DNA from: Hyphomicrobiales bacterium
Lineage (GTDB): Bacteria > Pseudomonadota > Alphaproteobacteria > Rhizobiales > Hyphomicrobiaceae
Direction of reading: 5' to 3'
DNA length: 12,111 nt
Assembly (NCBI GenBank): GCA_017304275.1
Contig: JAFKKW010000417.1
Location: 1 to 12,111 of the forward strand
Position numbers and translations under genes: made by a program. The notes beneath the pieces were generated by a model, which was not told the origin of the DNA, made no database searches, and saw only the letters and a program-made list of their open reading frames with translations. Shown here piece by piece: positions 6,298 to 12,111 of the stretch. The number at the start of each line of letters is the position of its first letter. The first letter of the stretch is position 1.

Positions 6298-6885
6298 TTA
6301 CCGTTTCGGTCCCTCCAGCCTTTTCATGACCGTTTGGCCCAGCCTGGCTTGCCGCTTCGGGCCTTCAAGGGCGGGCGCATGCGTGTGGCCCTTCGATCCC
6401 CTGATCTCGTCGGTCGTTTCAAGCCCTCCCGCAGCGCCGCACGCATCATGACAGACGAAGAACTCGTCGCCGTTCGGAAGGATGCGCGTACGACCGCTGC
6501 AAACGTTCTGTCCGCATTCATCGCAATAGATCGTGCTGCCTTTTGCCTCGCAGTAAGGGCAGTGCCACCCGGTACGGTCAAAGTCCTTCGCGGCATACGC
6601 TCGGACTTCCGGTTCCGCCTTGCCCAACAGGCTGCCGAAAAGCCCGCCCGGCGGCGCGGGCGCGGTCTTTTCGATCGCCTTGATCGTGAACCTGCCCTCG
6701 GGGGTGTCGCGCTGGAAGCGCACGAGGAAGCGCCCGCCTGTTTTCGCGCACACATAGCGGATGACTCGCCGCTCGGAGAGCGCCGCCTCGGTCCGCATGT
6801 CCGCGAGCCGCCGCGAAAGCGCCTCGTCCCGCGCCGCCGCGAGCGCGCGGTTGGCTGCATTGGCCGGAAGATTTTTCTCGCTCAT
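6298..6885 (-). CDS. Zinc-ribbon protein, TerY-C-like cysteine cluster
   Basis: About 195 residues from ATG 6885, chosen because it forms an ATGA overlap with the stop of the J-domain gene and has GAAAGGG 6 nt upstream; a second ATG at 6891 sits directly against that ribosome site. With numbering from 6891, the cysteine cluster is C111-x2-C114, C123-x2-C126, C131, C147-x3-C151, enough for two zinc ions. The spacing recalls the TerY-C zinc domain, but this is by eye only. The N-terminal third is an Ala/Arg-rich helix and residues 43-75 look like a beta-rich domain. No membrane segment is visible. It is the last gene of the coupling-protein cluster. A role as a conjugation accessory, or a metal-dependent protein or nucleic-acid binder, is inference. 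Confidence 0.75.
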   Translation of the reverse strand: MSEKNLPANAANRALAAARDEALSRRLADMRTEAALSERRVIRYVCAKTGGRFLVRFQRDTPEGRFTIKAIEKTAPAPPGGLFGSLLGKAEPEVRAYAAKDFDRTGWHCPYCEAKGSTIYCDECGQNVCSGRTRILPNGDEFFVCHDACGAAGGLETTDEIRGSKGHTHAPALEGPKRQARLGQTVMKRLEGPKR

Positions 6886-7385
6886 GACCATCCCTTTCGC
6901 TTCTTGATCAGCGCGCAGGCGGCATTGATCCGCGCCGCGCGTTCGTTGTCGCCGCCCCTGTCGGGATGCAGCTCTTTCATCAGGACGCGATAGCGCGCCT
7001 TGAATTGCTGTTGCGTGGCGCTACCGTCCCGGGGAAGCCCCATAAGTGCGCACGCGGCGGCAAACGCATCGGGCCCCGGGGCCGCCTTGGTACCTGCATC
7101 GCCACGCGCCCCGTTTGCCTGCGCGCCGGCCGCAAATTGCTGCCGGAAGACGCGGTAGCTTGCGAAATGCGCCCTGAACTCGCGGTGGTAGGCGCGCCGG
7201 AGCGTCCATTCCTGGACGAGACCCTGGCGCAAAAGCGCCGTGGCCTCGAGCGCGCGCTCGCACTGCGTCTGCCAGCGCAGCACAAAAAGCGCGCCGGCGG
7301 GCCCAAGCAGCATCGCGGGAAGCGCCGCCATCAACGCGACCGCCCATCGCGCCAAGGTCGCAATACCGTGCGCGCCCGCCCTCAC
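6882..7385 (-). CDS. Membrane-anchored J-domain (DnaJ-like) protein
   Basis: Starts at GTG 7385, which overlaps the TGA of the preceding membrane-protein gene (GTGA), giving 167 residues. Residues 8-36 are strongly hydrophobic (one long or two short membrane helices, broken by P23 and P29). A basic helical linker follows (about 37-100). The C-terminal J-domain spans about 108-167, with the HPD tripeptide at 140-142 in HPDRGG and helix III carrying the INAACALIKKR pattern. HPD is the DnaK-stimulating motif of all active J proteins, so this is probably a co-chaperone facing the cytoplasm at the membrane. The same frame stays open upstream without stops, giving an apparent 613-residue fusion with the coupling protein. 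I regard that as fortuitous because the 7386-7636 part in this frame is non-coding in character. Confidence 0.85.
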   Translation of the reverse strand: MRAGAHGIATLARWAVALMAALPAMLLGPAGALFVLRWQTQCERALEATALLRQGLVQEWTLRRAYHREFRAHFASYRVFRQQFAAGAQANGARGDAGTKAAPGPDAFAAACALMGLPRDGSATQQQFKARYRVLMKELHPDRGGDNERAARINAACALIKKRKGWS

Positions 7386-7636
7386 AGCCGAGTAAGCCTG
7401 CCGGCGATCACCGCCGCCCGCGCACCGTGCGTCAGCGCAAGCATGATCCCGCCCCAAATCACCAGCGCCGCGAGAAGGCCAAGCGCGCCGGGCAGGCGAT
7501 GGATACGGTCCCATACCCAGCCGAGGCCGAGCAATTCGATCGCCGCTCCCGTCACCGCCATGACGGCGAGCGTCCCGAGCGCGTTGACCGCTACCTGGAT
7601 CTTCTCGCCGGGTTCCTGCCTGCCGAGATAGCTCAT
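7382..7636 (-). CDS. Small membrane protein with two transmembrane helices
   Basis: 84 residues from ATG 7636, preceded by AGGAGA at 7-nt spacing, ending at TGA 7384-7382. Two hydrophobic helices are predicted by eye: about residues 15-38 and 49-69, with a short connection (WDRIHRLPG) and a basic C-terminus (ARAAVIAGRLTRL), so both ends are probably cytoplasmic. No family is recognised. It lies between the coupling-protein gene, whose natural stop would overlap this start (ATGA at 7633-7636), and the J-domain gene, which overlaps its stop by GTGA. The tight coupling suggests a membrane partner of one of them. Confidence 0.82.
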   Translation of the reverse strand: MSYLGRQEPGEKIQVAVNALGTLAVMAVTGAAIELLGLGWVWDRIHRLPGALGLLAALVIWGGIMLALTHGARAAVIAGRLTRL

Positions 7637-8723
7637 TGGACTGTCTCCTGATCTTGCGGGGCACGCGCACGATCACCGGGTCGCAGACAGGCCCGGTTCC
7701 GGGCGACCAACTGGCAACGAACTGGCGCGGCCCCATGAAGGTGATGTAGCGGCATTGCACGGCGTAGCCGTCGTCCCCGGTCGAACCGGTCGCCACGATC
7801 AGACCGGGATCGAGCGTGTAGACGAGCGTCATGACAGCGGCGGCGACGACGCTCCGCGAAGGGCGCACCAGCCACGCCGCAAACCGCACGCAGGCGCCCC
7901 AGGCCTGGGCAAACGCCGTCCCCACGGGCAGGGCGGGCGTGCTGCCGTGATAAGGATTCGGATGAAACGATCCCCGCAGCTCCGGGCGCTCCCAGTACGG
8001 CGTCTTCCGCAGAAGCATCGGCTTCAGATTGTCGGCGAACACAATTTGCAGCCCGCTTGCGAGCGTCATGACCTCCTCGACGGTCGCGAGCGGGCGGCGC
8101 GCCTCCGCCCGCGTTACCCCGCCGGGACTGCGGGTCTTGATCTCGATCGTCGTCTCGCCGCATAGCGCCGAGACATACTGCGCCGTCTCCAGATCGCCCG
8201 CGCCGATGAACTGCTTAAACCCGGCGTTCGACAGGAAGGTCTGCCAGTTCGAGCCGTAAAGCTGCTTGAGCTGGCCGACGTTCTGGATGATCGGCCACAA
8301 CCAGACGCGGTATTTGCGCAGGGTGGGAAGTCCGCGTGCCACACGCTCAAGCCGCTTGAGCGCGGGAAACTCGTCCATCACGAAAAGCACACGCCCGCGC
8401 GCGAGCGCGCCGCGCTGCATGGTCCAGAGCGCAACGCCGGTGACAAGGCGTGCGTACGCCGCGTGCGTGTCGAGATACTGGAGCGGTATCACGACCGATA
8501 CCGTGCAACCCCGAACGGCCTTGCCCGCCGACCAGCCCTTGAGCGCCCCCAGATCGGCGCTCTTTCCGCACAACGCCTTCTGCATCACAGGATCTTCGAG
8601 AAAATTCGTGTCCTGTTTGATCGTGGAAAGGATGGCAGAGAACTCTTCGGGCGCCTGCGCCTCGCGGCGCTCGAGCTGGGCCGCCCCGCGCGCGCCTTCA
8701 TTCCCGCGAGCAGGGCTTCCCAC
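7633..8723 (-). pseudogene. virD4: VirD4/TraG-type coupling protein, C-terminal part after frameshift
   Basis: This is the continuation of the coupling protein in a different phase from its N-terminal half. Conserved blocks include STIKQDTNFLEDP, the Walker B stretch VLFVMDEFP (about residues 112-120 counted from 8723), QNVGQLKQLYG, and FKQFIGAGDLETAQYVSALCG, all typical of VirD4/TraG hexameric ATPases. After the usual end near FHPNPYHG the frame continues into an extra stretch with one hydrophobic segment and a Cys-containing domain ending VIVRVPRK. The natural end is probably TGA 7635-7633 in yet another phase, overlapping the next ATG. One extra base in the C4 run at 7661-7658 would connect to it, whereas the uncorrected frame runs on to 6882. 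If both shifts are repaired the protein would be about 577 residues. The family is sure; intactness is doubtful. Confidence 0.75.
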
Positions 8724-9367
8724 TCATGCGCTTCAAGGCTGATATACCGTCGCAGCGTGAGCAGGTTGCGCCGCGCCGGAGGCTCCGCCGTCGCGATGTG
8801 CATCAGAAAGGCGCGAATGCCGCTTTGCGCTTCGTCCTTGAAGTAGCTCGAAGAGCCGTCCTCACGGCCCGTGCGCGCAACGATCATGTCGGCAAGCAGA
8901 TCGGCGTCCGAGGCGAAGCTCTCGCCCGCCGGATCGAGGATCGAAAGCGGATTGAGCGCGTCCGAAGGAAGCGACCAAGGTGCGTCCGCGTGCATGCCCC
9001 ACGGATTGAGGCAGGTGAACACATATCCCTTTCTGCGCCAGGCCTTGCAGGCAATCGCCGTGTTCTCCCCGCCCGGGTCGATCAGGAAAATCCACGGATG
9101 ACGCAAAAGATTGGGAATGACGGCGCAGGTACCCTTGCCCGACCCGGTGGGCGCGACGGTCAGGGCATGGCCGTCGCCGCGGTAGTTGACGGACAAAAGG
9201 CCGGTCCAGTCGCCGGCGATAAGCCCGCGTCGCTGGAAGAGGCGCTTGCCGCTCGCGGTCCACGCCGCCAGCCAGCCGGCCGAGCCGAACGTCGTGGGAC
9301 GCTTGGCAAGACGCCAGCGAAGGAGCACGATGGCCAGAACAATCGCTATGATTATTAGAATTGGCAT
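8585..9367 (-). CDS. virD4: VirD4/TraG-type type IV coupling protein, N-terminal part (frameshifted)
   Basis: Starts at ATG 9367 with a membrane helix (residues 3-16) and then a TFGSA block. The Walker A motif APTGSGKG is at 72-79, followed by PNLLRHPWIFLIDPGGE and LNPWGM-type blocks of the VirD4/TraG family. These membrane ATPases recognise the relaxase-DNA complex and feed it to the type IV secretion channel. The genuine sequence runs to about residue 226 (EWEALLAGMKAR). The last 35 residues in this frame are an Arg/Ser-rich nonsense tail. The break falls in a CGCGCGCGC tract at 8687-8695, where removal of two bases joins it to the other part. No good ribosome site is seen before this start. 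It is divergent from the regulator at 9420, with only 52 nt between. Confidence 0.88.
   Translation of the reverse strand: MPILIIIAIVLAIVLLRWRLAKRPTTFGSAGWLAAWTASGKRLFQRRGLIAGDWTGLLSVNYRGDGHALTVAPTGSGKGTCAVIPNLLRHPWIFLIDPGGENTAIACKAWRRKGYVFTCLNPWGMHADAPWSLPSDALNPLSILDPAGESFASDADLLADMIVARTGREDGSSSYFKDEAQSGIRAFLMHIATAEPPARRNLLTLRRYISLEAHEWEALLAGMKARAGRPSSSAARRRRPKSSLPSFPRSNRTRIFSKIL
8687..8695. other. GC-dinucleotide tract at the coupling-protein frameshift
   Basis: CGCGCGCGC. Upstream codons read through GMKAR in one phase and the conserved text resumes as RGAAQLERREAQAPEEF in another. Losing one GC unit restores a continuous protein. It is therefore either a slipped-strand mutation, a phase-variable site or a base-calling error. 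Confidence 0.7.
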
Positions 9368-9400
9368 GCGGCTGAAGTAGCCGCCGGATGCCCGCCCGTC

Positions 9401-9419
9401 CTGGCCACGGTCTGGTCAC
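9401..9419. promoter_or_regulatory. Candidate operator between coupling protein and regulator genes
   Basis: CTGGCCA (9401-9407) and CTGGTCA (9412-9418) form a tandem repeat with an 11-bp period, about one helical turn. It lies directly before ATG 9420 and 34 bp from ATG 9367. The same arrangement recurs, reverse-complemented, at 10498-10516 (15 of 19 positions identical). A protein bound here could block both divergent starts. No Shine-Dalgarno is visible for the 9420 start. Confidence 0.5.
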
Positions 9420-10178
9420 ATGACAACGGATGCCGCAGCGCAAGACAGGACGCCCGGACGCAAGACCGCGTTCGATGCGCCCGAGCGCGCGCGCATGCGC
9501 GCCGCGCTGCTGCGTTACATGGAAGAGCACCGCATCGGCGTGCCGACCCTGCAGGGCCGTATCGCGCAGGCATCGGGGCGCAGCACCGAACTGATCCCCC
9601 TCAAGACGCTTCAGCGATTCCTTGCCGATTCCCACCGCACCAACGATGCGTTCCTGGTCCCAGTCTACCAGTTCAGCAAGGATCTGCCCGAGCGGCACGA
9701 TGAATTCACCGCCATCGCAGGTGGCCTCGTCTCCTTCTATTCTCCACCCGGCTCCGGCTCAGAACCGCGACCGCCCGGCGCCTTCTCCCTCCTCGGGGCC
9801 TTCGATGTTTATGAAGAAGGAACTGATCAATCGGACCGAGCGACACAAACCGGACGAATGACCTTCGACCCCGAGCAATCGCCTCCAGCTTTGCTCGTCC
9901 GCGAGCATCAATATCTGCCGGGCAACAGCACAGGCCTAAATGATCCAGCCCACATCTTTGAGGGGATCGTTGTTTCCTTCGGAATGTTTCAGATCGGCAT
10001 GATGCGCAGCACGCTAACGCACCTCCCGCGCATCCACTGGTTCGCGTTCGGCCGCGGCTTTGCCCTGCAAAGCTGCTGCCAATCTTGCGCGATACAGCAC
10101 ACTGGTCCTGAGCCGACTGTCCTTCCGCCCAGAACCTTCCACTTGCGCCCTGCCGGCGCCGAAACCGCAAAGCCATAG
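9420..10178 (+). CDS. Putative DNA-binding regulator (HTH-like N-terminus), function not established
   Basis: 252 residues from ATG 9420. Residues 22-70 are helical (ERARMRAALLRYMEEH, then VPTLQGRIAQASG, then PLKTLQRFL) and resemble a repressor-like helix-turn-helix; this is judged by eye. The middle (about 90-195) looks like a folded alpha/beta domain with FEGIVVSFGMFQIGMM. The last ~50 residues are odd: Cys-rich and Pro-rich with no clear structure, while an alternative frame in the same DNA gives RYSTLVLSRLSF-like text, so a frameshift near 10065 is possible. It is followed 5 nt later by the ankyrin gene and lies between two related candidate operators, consistent with an autoregulated transfer regulator. 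Other views, such as an orphan cargo protein, are open. Confidence 0.65.
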   Translation: MTTDAAAQDRTPGRKTAFDAPERARMRAALLRYMEEHRIGVPTLQGRIAQASGRSTELIPLKTLQRFLADSHRTNDAFLVPVYQFSKDLPERHDEFTAIAGGLVSFYSPPGSGSEPRPPGAFSLLGAFDVYEEGTDQSDRATQTGRMTFDPEQSPPALLVREHQYLPGNSTGLNDPAHIFEGIVVSFGMFQIGMMRSTLTHLPRIHWFAFGRGFALQSCCQSCAIQHTGPEPTVLPPRTFHLRPAGAETAKP

Positions 10179-10183
10179 GCGCG

Positions 10184-10501
10184 ATGCAAATCTCCGAAAG
10201 CTTCCAGGACAAATTCTTTGAAGCCGTGTTCCGGGGCGATGTCTCATCCGTTCGCGACGCCCTGCACGGACAGGAGATCGCAATAACCTGCAAGCGGCAG
10301 GAACTCACGGCCCTGCACATCGCCGTGGGCACCAATAATCTTCCGCTCGCGAGGCTTCTTATTGAAGAGTGGCATGTCCCTTTCGGGCCGGACGGCTTTG
10401 GCCGCTGGCCGACCGTCGTTGCCGCCGAATGCTGCGCTAGCGAAGAGTTGTGCGATTACATCGTAGAAAAAGAAGCGGCGGCAATGACCGCCTCAAAGTG
10501 A
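10184..10501 (+). CDS. Small ankyrin-repeat protein
   Basis: 105 residues from ATG 10184, 5 nt after the regulator's stop, so co-transcribed and probably translationally coupled (only a weak TAGGCG upstream). A degenerate first ankyrin unit covers about residues 8-40 (FEAVFRGDVSSVRDALH). A clear one has TALHIAVGTNNLPLARLLIEE at about 42-62, and a half unit follows around residues 70-95. Ankyrin repeats mediate protein-protein contacts; the obvious partner is the upstream regulator. No signal peptide or membrane segment is visible. The stop TGA (10499-10501) is the first half-site of the downstream TGACCAG pair. Confidence 0.8.
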   Translation: MQISESFQDKFFEAVFRGDVSSVRDALHGQEIAITCKRQELTALHIAVGTNNLPLARLLIEEWHVPFGPDGFGRWPTVVAAECCASEELCDYIVEKEAAAMTASK

Positions 10502-10516
10502 CCAGAAGTTGACCAG
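10498..10516. promoter_or_regulatory. Candidate operator after the ankyrin gene, before oriT
   Basis: Two perfect TGACCAG copies at 10499-10505 and 10510-10516, with an 11-bp period. The 19-bp block is the inverted counterpart of 9401-9419. It lies upstream of the AT-rich oriT/mobC region and could let the regulator control the relaxosome genes. Confidence 0.5.
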
Positions 10517-10836
10517 CCGGCCCAACCCCTTTATTTTGCACAAAAGTCACAATAATTCATGTTGAGAATTGCCATAAGAACACAACCTTAAGGCGATCCT
10601 AACCTTTATATCCTAATATTATACTTATGTGTACCGCGCGAATAGCGTGGAGTACAAGATGTGCGCGGTCATACCGCGCGCATCTTGCCAAGGGGGCCTC
10701 AAATGCCGGCCCCCGTTGGATCCCCCGCTAGAATCGGCCTTGCCCCGCATCGAGCGGAAGGCGGCCGATATGCAGCGTTTCGCCGCTGCATCACGACCAG
10801 GGACATCGCTTCCCTGGACGCGCGAGGAAGGCCGAC
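10502..10836. other. Gene-free AT-rich and hairpin-rich region, candidate oriT
   Basis: 335 nt without a gene. 10530-10630 is AT-rich, unlike the rest of the window, with a 7-bp direct repeat ATCCTAA at 10596-10602 and 10610-10616 and a -10-like TATACT at 10620-10625 (no convincing -35). Four hairpins follow: 10655-10687 (15-bp arms, one G-U pair, 3-nt loop), 10692-10714 (GGGGGCC/GGCCCCC, extendable by CCAA/TTGG), 10771-10790 (TGCAGCG/CGCTGCA) and 10797-10817 (CCAGGGA/TCCCTGG). CATCTTGCC at 10681-10689, at the end of the first hairpin, resembles the P-type nic consensus YATCCTG/C. Its place just upstream of mobC and relaxase genes is the classic position of oriT. Confidence 0.68.
10655..10687. 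repeat. Main inverted repeat of candidate oriT, abutting nic-like site
   Basis: Arms 10655-10669 and 10673-10687 around the loop CAT; 14 Watson-Crick pairs plus one G-U (62 with 80). The 3' arm ends in CATCTTG, matching the P-type nic region with one difference, which would put the nick after G10687. Confidence 0.7.
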
Positions 10837-11190
10837 GTGTCACGAAGCGGATCGAATACCCGGCGGCGCAGCAAACTGCTTTGCGCCCGCTTCAACGATC
10901 TTGAAGCCGCAGCCTTGCGCGCGATGGCGCACGCGGCCGGCATACCGGTATCGACCCTCATCCGGAGCCGGGTGCTGGGCGAAGCCCCGCCCCGGTCATC
11001 ACGTCGGCCGACGGTCAACCATGAGATGGCTGCCCGTCTTCTCGGCGAGCTGGGCCGCATTGCCGAGGCGCTGCGCTGCGCGCACGCGCGGGGCGACCTC
11101 ACCCCCTCGCACCCCGAGGTCGCCGCGGCCCTGCGGGATATCGCCGAGATGCGCGCTGTGTGTCTTGAGGCCATGGGGCGGCAGCCATGA
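10837..11190 (+). CDS. mobC: MobC-like relaxosome accessory protein
   Basis: 117 residues from GTG 10837, with GAGGAAG (10824-10830) 6 nt upstream. A basic N-terminus (SRSGSNTRRRSK) precedes a strand-helix-helix unit at about residues 14-47 (LLCARFNDLEAAALRAMAHAAG, IPVSTLIRSRVLG). This is the ribbon-helix-helix layout of MobC/MbeC-type proteins that bind oriT and help the relaxase melt and nick it. The C-terminal half is helical (MAARLLGELGRIAEALR) and probably oligomerises. Its stop overlaps the relaxase start (ATGA 11187-11190), so the two are translationally coupled. Family assignment is by eye from fold pattern and position. Confidence 0.78.
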   Translation: MSRSGSNTRRRSKLLCARFNDLEAAALRAMAHAAGIPVSTLIRSRVLGEAPPRSSRRPTVNHEMAARLLGELGRIAEALRCAHARGDLTPSHPEVAAALRDIAEMRAVCLEAMGRQP

Positions 11191-12111
11191 TCCTCAAGGG
11201 CAGCCAGCGCAGCGGCGGCGCCGATCTTGCCCTTCACCTCATGAACGCATTCGACAATGAGCGCATCGAGGTGGGGCAGATCAGGGGCACTGTGGCCGAC
11301 GACCTTTATGGAGCCTTTGGCGAGTACGATGCCATTGCTGCGGGGACGCGGTGCAATAAGCATCTGTACAGCCTGTCCATAAACCCGCCGGCACCGCTCA
11401 CGCGGGAACAGTACCGCGCTGCCATCGATCGCATCGAGGAAGGGCTGGGCCTGTCGAACCAGCCGCGCGCGATCGTGTTCCATGTCAAGAACGGGCGCGA
11501 GCATTGCCATGTCGTCTGGTCGCGCATCAATACCCGTACGATGCGCGCTGTGCACCTTTCGCACGACCGCATGAAACTGCGCGCCCTGGCGCGCGACCTC
11601 GCACGCGAATTCGGCCTGCCGCTTCCCGAGGGGATGGCCCGGGACCTGCGGGACCAGAACAGCCAGCGGCAGGATTTGACGCTTGCCGAAAAGCGCCAGG
11701 CCGAGAGCTCCGGCATCACGCCGGAGCAGCGCCGCGCCGACATCACGCAGGCCTACCGCGCATCGGATACCGGCAACGCATTTCGCGCGGCCCTTGCGCA
11801 AAAAGGCTACATCCTTGCCCGCGGCGACCGGCGGGGCTTTGTCGTCGTCGACCGCCATGGCGATGTGCACAGCCTTGCGCGCCAGATCGAGGGGGTGAGG
11901 ACGCGCGCACTCGCCGCAAAGCTTGCGCATCTGACGCCGGAACAGCTCCCGGACGTAGAGCAGGCGCGGCAGATCGTGCGCGATCAGCGCAAGGCGCAGG
12001 AGGACGCCATACGTGCGCGGGTCAAGGAACGCCTTGCCGATGCGCTTGGAACGCTAAAGGCGAAGCAGGTCGCGCGCCACGAGACACTGCGCCGGCGCCA
12101 CCAGGCTCTGC
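11187..12111 (+). CDS. MobA/VirD2-type relaxase, N-terminal part (3' end outside window)
   Basis: Open from ATG 11187 to the end of the window, 308 residues seen. The start MILKGSQRSGG and the block TRCNKHLYSLSINPP are typical of the alphaproteobacterial relaxase/mobilization-nuclease family. The metal-binding histidine cluster is H99, H106, H108 in VFHVKNGREHCHVVWSRIN. Y41, Y47 and Y61 are candidate nucleophiles; which one acts cannot be told here. From about residue 140 to 240 there is a second conserved-looking region (FGLPLPEGMARDLRDQ, then the AYRASDTGNAFRAALAQKGYILARGDRRGFVVVDRHGDVHSLARQIEGV stretch), and then a coiled, Lys/Arg-rich part. The relaxase would nick oriT and covalently pilot the strand into the type IV channel. 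It overlaps mobC by ATGA. Confidence 0.92.
   Translation, partial: MILKGSQRSGGADLALHLMNAFDNERIEVGQIRGTVADDLYGAFGEYDAIAAGTRCNKHLYSLSINPPAPLTREQYRAAIDRIEEGLGLSNQPRAIVFHVKNGREHCHVVWSRINTRTMRAVHLSHDRMKLRALARDLAREFGLPLPEGMARDLRDQNSQRQDLTLAEKRQAESSGITPEQRRADITQAYRASDTGNAFRAALAQKGYILARGDRRGFVVVDRHGDVHSLARQIEGVRTRALAAKLAHLTPEQLPDVEQARQIVRDQRKAQEDAIRARVKERLADALGTLKAKQVARHETLRRRHQAL

Noticed and set aside
6882..8723. Apparent 613-residue fusion of T4CP C-terminus with a J-domain
   Set aside because: The stretch 7386-7636 in this frame is Arg/Gly-rich nonsense, while another frame there encodes a clear two-helix membrane protein with its own ribosome site. The openness is a by-product of high GC and a probable indel.

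Overview
The window is GC-rich (AT-rich only around 10530-10630) and looks proteobacterial, most likely alphaproteobacterial. That placement is an inference from base composition and from the family style of the relaxase, coupling protein and small backbone genes, not a proven identity. The left edge (1-627) is the 3' end of a secreted RTX calcium-binding protein. It is separated from everything else by a hairpin terminator serving two convergent genes. The remaining 11.4 kb reads as part of a conjugative or mobilizable element (integrative element or plasmid).

Layout. 680-2757 (minus strand): a three-gene nuclease-like cargo block with an HNH endonuclease, a small unknown protein and a DUF1780-like putative endonuclease. 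2897-6231 (plus strand): an accessory backbone with a small gene broken by an in-frame TGA, an 84-aa and a 75-aa conserved-type protein separated by a terminator, and a 620-aa ParB/Spo0J-family protein without a visible ParA. Two long imperfect palindromes sharing a 12-bp core (3519-3662 and 4227-4346) lie in the leader regions. 6298-9367 (minus strand): a tightly coupled set comprising a VirD4/TraG coupling protein interrupted by one clear and one probable frameshift, an 84-aa two-helix membrane protein, a membrane-anchored J-domain protein and a zinc-ribbon protein. 9420-10501 (plus strand): a putative DNA-binding regulator and an ankyrin-repeat protein. 10502-10836: a gene-free, partly AT-rich region with four hairpins and a P-type nic-like motif, interpreted as oriT. 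10837 to the end: a MobC-like relaxosome protein overlapping (ATGA) a VirD2/MobA-type relaxase that runs off the window.

How it fits together. The relaxase and MobC-like protein would nick and hold oriT, and the VirD4-type ATPase would pass the relaxase-DNA complex to a type IV secretion channel not seen here. The J-domain and zinc-ribbon proteins translated with the coupling protein may help unfold or escort substrates. The regulator/ankyrin pair is bracketed by two related 19-bp sites in inverted orientation (9401-9419 and 10498-10516), each holding two TGGYCA-type half-sites 11 bp apart. One lies between the coupling-protein and regulator starts and the other just before oriT/mobC, so one regulator could control both halves of the transfer machinery. 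The frameshifts and the in-frame stop suggest either a decaying element or assembly/base-calling errors; raw reads would decide.
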